NCBI RefSeq assembly: GCF_050483325.1
Contig: NZ_JBCMYF010000009.1
Location: forward strand, 1 to 64,000
Reading direction: 5' to 3'
DNA from: Bacillus_P idriensis_A
GTDB taxonomy: Bacteria > Bacillota > Bacilli > Bacillales > Bacillaceae
DNA length: 64,000 nucleotides
Shown: positions 58,833 to 64,000 of the stretch, one piece after another
Layout of the letters: the number at the start of each line of letters is the position of its first letter
Numbering within the stretch: position 1 is the first letter of the stretch
Translations under genes and position numbers: made by a program
Notes under the pieces: generated by a model
The model's database searches: none
What the model was told of the DNA's origin: nothing
Seen by the model: only the letters and a program-made list of their open reading frames with translations

Positions 58833-59996
58833 CTATTTTATAGACATTTCATTTAAATATTCTACTGCTTTATATGACATCAACTTTGTTCTCGGAATAG
58901 CCTCTTCTAACTTTGCAATTATTTCTTTTTCATTTGTTAACATCTCGTTAAAAGTATAAATTAATTTATTTGAATCAGAAAGTTCATTAATATTCAAAAC
59001 CAGTTTTTCTTCTCCGAATAAATCTTTTGCAATCCCCTTTGACTTCACGGAATATCCCAGTACCATTGTGGGAACACAATTTGAATAAGCTGCTATCGTA
59101 GCATGCGTTCTCGCTCCAATGAAAAATCTCATTCTGCCAATATACCCTTTATATTGAATTGCATTCAAATGATCAGGTAAAATCAGAACCCTTCTACTGT
59201 GCTTATAATCTGAATAAAACTTGTGTAATATTTCATAATCATTGTTTCCTTCATATATTACATGGGGTGTTAATGCTATCGTCATGTCCGTAGAGGCCAG
59301 GATATACTCAATTAAGCTTCTAAGAGCATTTTGTGATTCTTTATTTTTTTTCCAGACAAGGGGACTAAAATTCAGACCGATTGTATTGCCATCCTGCCAA
59401 CCATCCGGAAGCTCTAATTCTTCTTTTTCCATTGTAAAAGCGGGATCTGCAACTAAGTTAACGTTTTTAAGTCCTTTATCCAGAAGCATCTTGTATGTTA
59501 TTGACTCTCTTGCCAAAATAAGATCATATAATTTTAAATCTTCCAATTTCCGTGGAGACATGTCTTCTTCACCAATAGAACAGCCCCATAAAACTAATTT
59601 TCTCCCTTGAGCTTTGATTCTCTTATTTACCTCATACCATCCTGGCTGTTCTCCATAACAGTAATTATCTCCTCCTATAGAGAGGCAAACATTATTTTCT
59701 TTTATACATTTAATTGTTTTTTGGTGCATTTTTTTTAATGCGAATGATTCACTTTTAAAAAACTTTATAAATAATCCAGATAACAACCAATTTATAGAAT
59801 ATTTTTTTATGGATAATCTAGAAGCATCCAATATTCTATCTACATTTTCTAAGATTAAATCTGTTTCTGGTTTTTCAGATGCGAGTGAAATTTCAGCTCC
59901 ATTTATATTTTCTTTAATGATATTTGTTGAAGATCTTACAATTGCTTCACAACCTCTGTTTAAACTTCCACCATGAGCAAACATCATTATTTTCAT
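58833..59996 (-). CDS. Polysaccharide pyruvyl transferase
   Basis: This 387-residue member of the PS_pyruv_trans family (CsaB, EpsI, EpsO relatives) has MKIMMFAHGGSLNRGCEAIVR, SIGGDNYCYG, LWGCSIGEE, GARTHATIAAYSNCVPTMVLGYSVKSKG. It adds a ketal-linked pyruvate from phosphoenolpyruvate to a sugar, making the polymer acidic. ATG at 59996 follows AAAGGTGG by 8 bases; a GTG at 60008 is the alternative. Confidence 0.9.
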   Translation of the reverse strand: MKIMMFAHGGSLNRGCEAIVRSSTNIIKENINGAEISLASEKPETDLILENVDRILDASRLSIKKYSINWLLSGLFIKFFKSESFALKKMHQKTIKCIKENNVCLSIGGDNYCYGEQPGWYEVNKRIKAQGRKLVLWGCSIGEEDMSPRKLEDLKLYDLILARESITYKMLLDKGLKNVNLVADPAFTMEKEELELPDGWQDGNTIGLNFSPLVWKKNKESQNALRSLIEYILASTDMTIALTPHVIYEGNNDYEILHKFYSDYKHSRRVLILPDHLNAIQYKGYIGRMRFFIGARTHATIAAYSNCVPTMVLGYSVKSKGIAKDLFGEEKLVLNINELSDSNKLIYTFNEMLTNEKEIIAKLEEAIPRTKLMSYKAVEYLNEMSIK

Positions 59997-60014
59997 ATCA
60001 ATTACCACCTTTAA

Positions 60015-61046
60015 TTAGTTATTTCTAAACCAGCTATATAGAACTGTAATTAATAAACCTAAAGAAGACTTTCTCTTAACAAACAAATAAATTAATTTTT
60101 CATATTTGGATGCATGCTTATAATGATTTACATAATAAAAAGGCAATGATTCTCTCACTAGATCATTACCTATCATTGAGCTTACGTATTTTAATTTTTT
60201 ACTAAACTTCATTTGATTTCTTGGATTTAAATAAATGTAAATATATGAAAATACGCTATTTATTAACTTTATTGATCTAATATGCTGAGTATCTAGATTT
60301 GCGATTTTTTTTTCAAATATATCTGGGTATTTCATAGAGTATACTTGAAGTGATCTCTTAAAGTAATCTTTTTCAATGATGTTTCTAGTTGCACTTCCTT
60401 TTACTTCCTTATAATAATACCCAGTGATGTTTAAGTATTTAACTTTATATGCATAACTGAAAACAATAATATTAAATATGCTATCTTCTCCTAATTCAAC
60501 TCTTTCAGGAAATTTAATCATGTATTTTTGCAAGACTTCATGTTTGAATATTTTGTTGCATACAGAATTAAGATTATCCGCTTTAATGAAGTAAGGTAAA
60601 ATATTTTCATTTATATAAGATTGGTATAAGTTAATATCAGACTGAAAAGGATATTTAGTCAATATTTGTTTCCCTTCAAGTTCTTCAAGCATATTCGAAA
60701 AAACTACATCACAGTTATTTTCTGATGCAGCTGAATACATTTTCTCAAAGAATTCTAAGGAAACATAATCGTCAGCATCAACAAAACCTATATACTCTCC
60801 AGTTGCATTTTTCAATCCAGTATTTCTCGCTATGCTAACTCCCATATTATTTTGATTGATTAATTTTATTCTCTTGTCGTTCAGTATATATTTATTAATA
60901 ATTACTACGCTATTGTCTATTGAGCCGTCATTTACAAAAATAAATTCACATTCTTTTAAGGTTTGACTAGTTAGAGAAGTCAAACACCTGGATAAATACT
61001 CTTCTGCGTTATAAACAGGAATGATCACACTTACCTTAATATCCAT
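60015..61046 (-). CDS. Glycosyltransferase family 2 (EpsJ-like)
   Basis: This 343-residue GT-A enzyme starts VSVIIPVYNAEEYLSRCLTSL and has EFIFVNDGSIDNS, ARNTGLKNATGEYIGFVDADDYV (the DxD-type metal site) and a variable helical C-terminal region. Inverting transfer of one sugar of the repeat. ATG follows GGAGG. Its extreme AT content is typical of this end of the operon. Confidence 0.92.
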   Translation of the reverse strand: MDIKVSVIIPVYNAEEYLSRCLTSLTSQTLKECEFIFVNDGSIDNSVVIINKYILNDKRIKLINQNNMGVSIARNTGLKNATGEYIGFVDADDYVSLEFFEKMYSAASENNCDVVFSNMLEELEGKQILTKYPFQSDINLYQSYINENILPYFIKADNLNSVCNKIFKHEVLQKYMIKFPERVELGEDSIFNIIVFSYAYKVKYLNITGYYYKEVKGSATRNIIEKDYFKRSLQVYSMKYPDIFEKKIANLDTQHIRSIKLINSVFSYIYIYLNPRNQMKFSKKLKYVSSMIGNDLVRESLPFYYVNHYKHASKYEKLIYLFVKRKSSLGLLITVLYSWFRNN

Positions 61047-61074
61047 GTTGATCCCTCCACAAGATACAATAATC

Positions 61075-62268
61075 TCAATCCATTAATTTGTATAATTTAT
61101 CTAACTCAAATGTGTTACTATAATCTGTTTTACTGCAATTAGATCTTAATTCTTCTAACAGAATCGGATTTCTATAAAAGAATTCAATTCCTCTTGCTAA
61201 CCCTATATTGGATAATTCTGTAATGTAACCATCGAATTGATTGCGAACCTGACTCTTGGATGTTGAATAGTCTGTTATTAAGACAGGCTTAGATAATATT
61301 TGAGCCTCTACTACTGTCACAGCTTTCCCCTCATACCTTGAAGGCTGAACATATAAATCTGCTGCTTTTATATATGGGTAAGGGTTGCTCTTCTTACCTA
61401 ATAAAATGAAACAATCTTCAAGTTTATATAATTTAATTAATTTTTTTATTTTTTCTTCATCTCCACCATATCCAATAACGTACCAGCAGACGTCATGATT
61501 TCCGCTATCTTTAATTAATTTAAGCGCTTCTACAGCCATATCAATTCCCTTTGCATGAGATAATCTCGCAACGGTAACAATTTTAAATCTGCTATCTGAT
61601 AACATTGGATTAGATATTGGCTCATGTGCCATAGTTTTAATGAATTCCGGAGAATTAATGTTCTCTACAACAATTATTTTATCTTTTAAGTTGGGGTATT
61701 TAGAAACAAAGGCTCTTTTGCACTCCTCAGATACAGCTATGATATAATCGAAATTTTTCCACATTTTAAGATCAACTTCAATATCAGTCTCTACAACAGA
61801 ATAATCAGTATGAATCCAAGCAATTTTTTTCTTTGCTTTTACCTTTTCTGCTACTAAATAGTGTGGCCATAGAAAACTGATAGCTACATCATATTCCTTA
61901 TCAATAATCGGAAGGACACGAATAGAGTACTTCCACATAAGCTGCATTTGGAAATAACCAGATTCAATCATTTTCCTTGATTTACTTCTAAGATTTGCAA
62001 TTATTTTAGATAAAATTCTTGAAATTCCAATAGTGAAGTGCTTTTCTTTTAAAATCTCTAATATTGATTTTCTGAAGGTTGTGTATTCAGGTACTTCATC
62101 TAGCAAATTTACATTAGATGGAATTAAATTAAGCAAATCTCCTTGATGACGATATAGCATTAAATCAATTTCATTTTTTTTATAATCAATGTTATTTAAT
62201 AAACTTAATAAGCTTCTCTCTACTCCTCCTATTTCCATATCAAACGATGCTATTATAATCTTTTTTAT
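61075..62268 (-). CDS. Glycosyltransferase family 4 (third paralog), possible AUA start
   Basis: This GT-B enzyme has FKIVTVARLSHAKGIDMAVEAL and YEGKAVTVVEAQILSKPVLITD. The first ATG (62238) would remove the first beta strand. In frame upstream, KKIIIASFDMEIGGVERSLL aligns with the starts of the two paralogs. No ATG, GTG or TTG fits there; the codon at 62268-62266 is ATA, placed 6 bases after GGGGGAGGAG and overlapping the upstream stop as ATAA. I therefore extend the gene to 62268 (397 residues) as an AUA start candidate; a sequencing error or mutation is the other option. Confidence 0.75.
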   Translation of the reverse strand: MKKIIIASFDMEIGGVERSLLSLLNNIDYKKNEIDLMLYRHQGDLLNLIPSNVNLLDEVPEYTTFRKSILEILKEKHFTIGISRILSKIIANLRSKSRKMIESGYFQMQLMWKYSIRVLPIIDKEYDVAISFLWPHYLVAEKVKAKKKIAWIHTDYSVVETDIEVDLKMWKNFDYIIAVSEECKRAFVSKYPNLKDKIIVVENINSPEFIKTMAHEPISNPMLSDSRFKIVTVARLSHAKGIDMAVEALKLIKDSGNHDVCWYVIGYGGDEEKIKKLIKLYKLEDCFILLGKKSNPYPYIKAADLYVQPSRYEGKAVTVVEAQILSKPVLITDYSTSKSQVRNQFDGYITELSNIGLARGIEFFYRNPILLEELRSNCSKTDYSNTFELDKLYKLMD

Positions 62269-63041
62269 GTCATTCTCCTCCCCCTCTTACTAACAAATTT
62301 TCGGATGTTAGCGATACTTTTCCCTCCAATTGCTTTAGATAGACTGAGTTTGAAATAACTTTTAAACTTTGCTCTAAATGGAAGCCAGCTCTTATAAAAA
62401 TAGTGGATAACAAAGGTATTCTCACTTATAAATTTTCTGCTATTAATGTAATCATATGGAGAAAAGAATGTCTGAGGATAAAATGCACCAATCCCATTTA
62501 TAACTTGATATTCTCCATTCAGCTTTAATTTTTTGCTTTCCAATAATTTCGTAACGACAGCAACATTTGTTAAACTATCATAGGAACCGTCTTCTTTAAG
62601 AAATTTTTTACTTTCATATGTATCGAGAAAATTTTTAATAAACCTGTTTCCCTTTACAGCGCCTATTGTACTGGTTGCTATAAAATTCTCCTGCTCAAAA
62701 CCCCAGAAAGATTCATGACTGAGCATTGCATCATCAAATGGTTTAAAAACCTCCACATCTGTATCTAAATAAATCCCTCCATGGTGATAAAGTGCGAATA
62801 CTCTCACGTAATCGCTTACGAAGGCATATTTTCCTGCATCATACGCTTCTTTAACATATGAGATAGATTGAATATCAAAGTTATCTTCGTTCCATTCTAT
62901 AATTTCATAGCCAATTAGTTTCTTTTTCCAGCTCTGGATGCATTTTTTTATTATAGAAGGTTTTTCTTTCTTACCGAACCAGCAATAATGGATGACCTTT
63001 GGAATAATTATAGGTTCAATTATATTTTCATCTTTTTCCAT
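62265..63041 (-). CDS. Glycosyltransferase of the DXD-sugar (GT32-like) family
   Basis: This 258-residue protein starts IPKVIHYCWFGKKEKPSIIKKCIQSW and has the donor-site motif HHGGIYLDTDVEVFKPFDD (DTD). This is the pattern of capsular polysaccharide synthesis and Och1-like transferases. ATG is preceded by AGAGGGG. Its stop codon TAA overlaps the candidate AUA start of the next gene. Confidence 0.88.
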   Translation of the reverse strand: MEKDENIIEPIIIPKVIHYCWFGKKEKPSIIKKCIQSWKKKLIGYEIIEWNEDNFDIQSISYVKEAYDAGKYAFVSDYVRVFALYHHGGIYLDTDVEVFKPFDDAMLSHESFWGFEQENFIATSTIGAVKGNRFIKNFLDTYESKKFLKEDGSYDSLTNVAVVTKLLESKKLKLNGEYQVINGIGAFYPQTFFSPYDYINSRKFISENTFVIHYFYKSWLPFRAKFKSYFKLSLSKAIGGKSIANIRKFVSKRGRRMT

Positions 63042-63080
63042 CTTTAAAATCCCCTCTGCTAAAACATCATTTCCGGTATA

Positions 63081-64000
63081 TTAGAAGTTCAGGTAATCAC
63101 TTTCATAAATCAAGCCAAAACCAATAACATGCTCATAATAAAAATACAGGAAGTAACAAACAAGTATCCCATAATAAATTACTCTTTCATGTTTTTTATG
63201 AAAGAGCTTAACCACCCATGAAAGTAAAATTAAATTATATAAGCCAAAGTAAATATTAAACCTTGCAAAAATCCAGTTTTGAGAAGCGATAATCATAAAA
63301 ATGACACTGATAATGGATAAATTAACAATGTAATCACTCTTTGGCCAGAGCTGCCTTAATTTCTCTCTGCCAAGGAAAGCAATAATAACTGGCACAGCAT
63401 TTACAAAGACACGTATTTTGCTTGCACCGCCCTCTGCAAATTCGCTGTATTGTCCATACTGTGAATCATTAATAGCAGAAAATAGGATCTGAGAAAATTC
63501 ATTAAATCCAATAACAATTAAAATTGCAAAACCCAGTAAAGCAAACGTCACTTGTGTCCACGCTTCTCTTCTTACAATAAAGTAAATTGGAAGCAGGACT
63601 AATGCACTTTTATGAATGGTAGAAGCAAAAAGAATGACTAAGAAATATTTCTTGAAATTACCACTTAACAGATATTTTGTAGCTGTAAAAACAATAGCTG
63701 CTGCCAGATACTGTCTAATCCCATTCATAGATGTAGTAAACATTCCTGAAGCAATATAGACGTAAATACTAAGTTCAATAATTCTTGAATACTTATATAG
63801 AACGATGACGATTAATAGATTTGTAATAAGTGCAGTTGTAAAAATTAAGATCTGAGGATCATTAGAAAAACCCTGCAAAATCATTTGATAGATATTAAAT
63901 CCAAAATCTCCGGTATAATCTATGTTGCCCCACGTTAACTCATTCACAGCAAAAGAATGCATGTAAAAATAAGTATCTCCAATATTTTTTTGCAGCCCTG
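63081..64000 (-). CDS. EpsG-family polysaccharide polymerase/membrane protein (5' end beyond window)
   Basis: The open frame continues past the right edge: upstream of the first ATG (63962) the sequence GLQKNIGDTYFYMHSF is in frame and has the EpsG-type GD(T/S)xxY motif. About 306 residues are visible with eight or so membrane spans (TSMNGIRQYLAAAIVFTATKYL is the family's conserved RQ-loop). EpsG members (about 360 residues) are thought to polymerise exopolysaccharide repeats. The missing part is estimated at 50-60 residues. Confidence 0.88.
   Translation of the reverse strand, partial: GLQKNIGDTYFYMHSFAVNELTWGNIDYTGDFGFNIYQMILQGFSNDPQILIFTTALITNLLIVIVLYKYSRIIELSIYVYIASGMFTTSMNGIRQYLAAAIVFTATKYLLSGNFKKYFLVILFASTIHKSALVLLPIYFIVRREAWTQVTFALLGFAILIVIGFNEFSQILFSAINDSQYGQYSEFAEGGASKIRVFVNAVPVIIAFLGREKLRQLWPKSDYIVNLSIISVIFMIIASQNWIFARFNIYFGLYNLILLSWVVKLFHKKHERVIYYGILVCYFLYFYYEHVIGFGLIYESDYLNF

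Overview
The window looks like chromosomal DNA of a Bacillaceae bacterium (Bacillus or a close relative such as Metabacillus). Reasons are the strong GGAGG-type ribosome binding sites, the GTG/TTG starts, the CcpA-type cre sites, short U-tailed terminators, a YhcX-like protein pair, an IclR/GntR-controlled organic-acid module and an eps-type exopolysaccharide operon. No rRNA, tRNA, IS element or CRISPR array was found. By eye, the DNA from about 50 kb to the right end is more AT-rich than the left part.

Layout. (1) 1-1500: a PfpI/DJ-1 gene among a nest of degenerate intergenic repeats, including four to five tandem copies of a 52-bp hairpin repeat. (2) 1.5-13.6 kb: a complete glycolate-type module: LctP/GlcA permease, IclR regulator, FAH-family enzyme, malic enzyme, malate synthase G, GlcD, GlcF, GlcE and a FadR-type GntR regulator. 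Two operons carry the same 19-bp near-palindrome, and malate synthase also has a cre site over its promoter. Predicted flow is glycolate to glyoxylate to malate to pyruvate. (3) 13.7-24.8 kb: an MDR oxidoreductase, then a sugar ABC-importer operon (binding protein, two permeases, two Gfo/Idh/MocA dehydrogenases, a TIM-barrel isomerase; no ATPase), its GntR/LacI-like regulator, a third Gfo/Idh/MocA protein and an aldo/keto reductase. (4) 24.9-35.6 kb: housekeeping and small stress or transport genes (YeeE/TsuA sulfur transporter, GNAT plus nitrilase pair, K+ channel, histidine kinase, YeiL-like regulator with two YdcZ transporters, DinB, peptidase E, DUF3307 plus SatD-like pair).

(5) 35.6-50 kb is the most interesting part: two convergent RiPP (ribosomally made, modified peptide) clusters facing a beta-helix protein. 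The right-hand cluster (minus strand, 49873 to 42983) is a paeninodin/pseudomycoidin-type lasso-peptide cluster in the order cyclase, precursor, HprK-like kinase, PqqD-like RRE, B2 protease, nucleotidyltransferase, ABC exporter. Its 51-residue precursor (47757-47912) is easy to overlook. The left-hand cluster (plus strand, 35912 to 40492) has its own kinase, PqqD protein, exporter and nucleotidyltransferase, but has no lasso cyclase and no B2 protease. Instead it encodes a soluble SipW-like Ser/His peptidase and a Gly/His/Asn/Pro/Lys-rich precursor. I regard it as a candidate undescribed RiPP class. Both precursors are followed by an intercistronic hairpin before the kinase gene.

(6) 50-64 kb: a long minus-strand exopolysaccharide operon running in from beyond the right edge: EpsG-like polymerase (partial), GT32, GT4 (possibly with an AUA start), GT2, pyruvyltransferase, two more GT4, a membrane-anchored GH88/105-like protein, Wzx flippase, a PglC/PglD/PglE-like trio (EpsL/M/N) and GalE, ending in a terminator at the galE stop codon.
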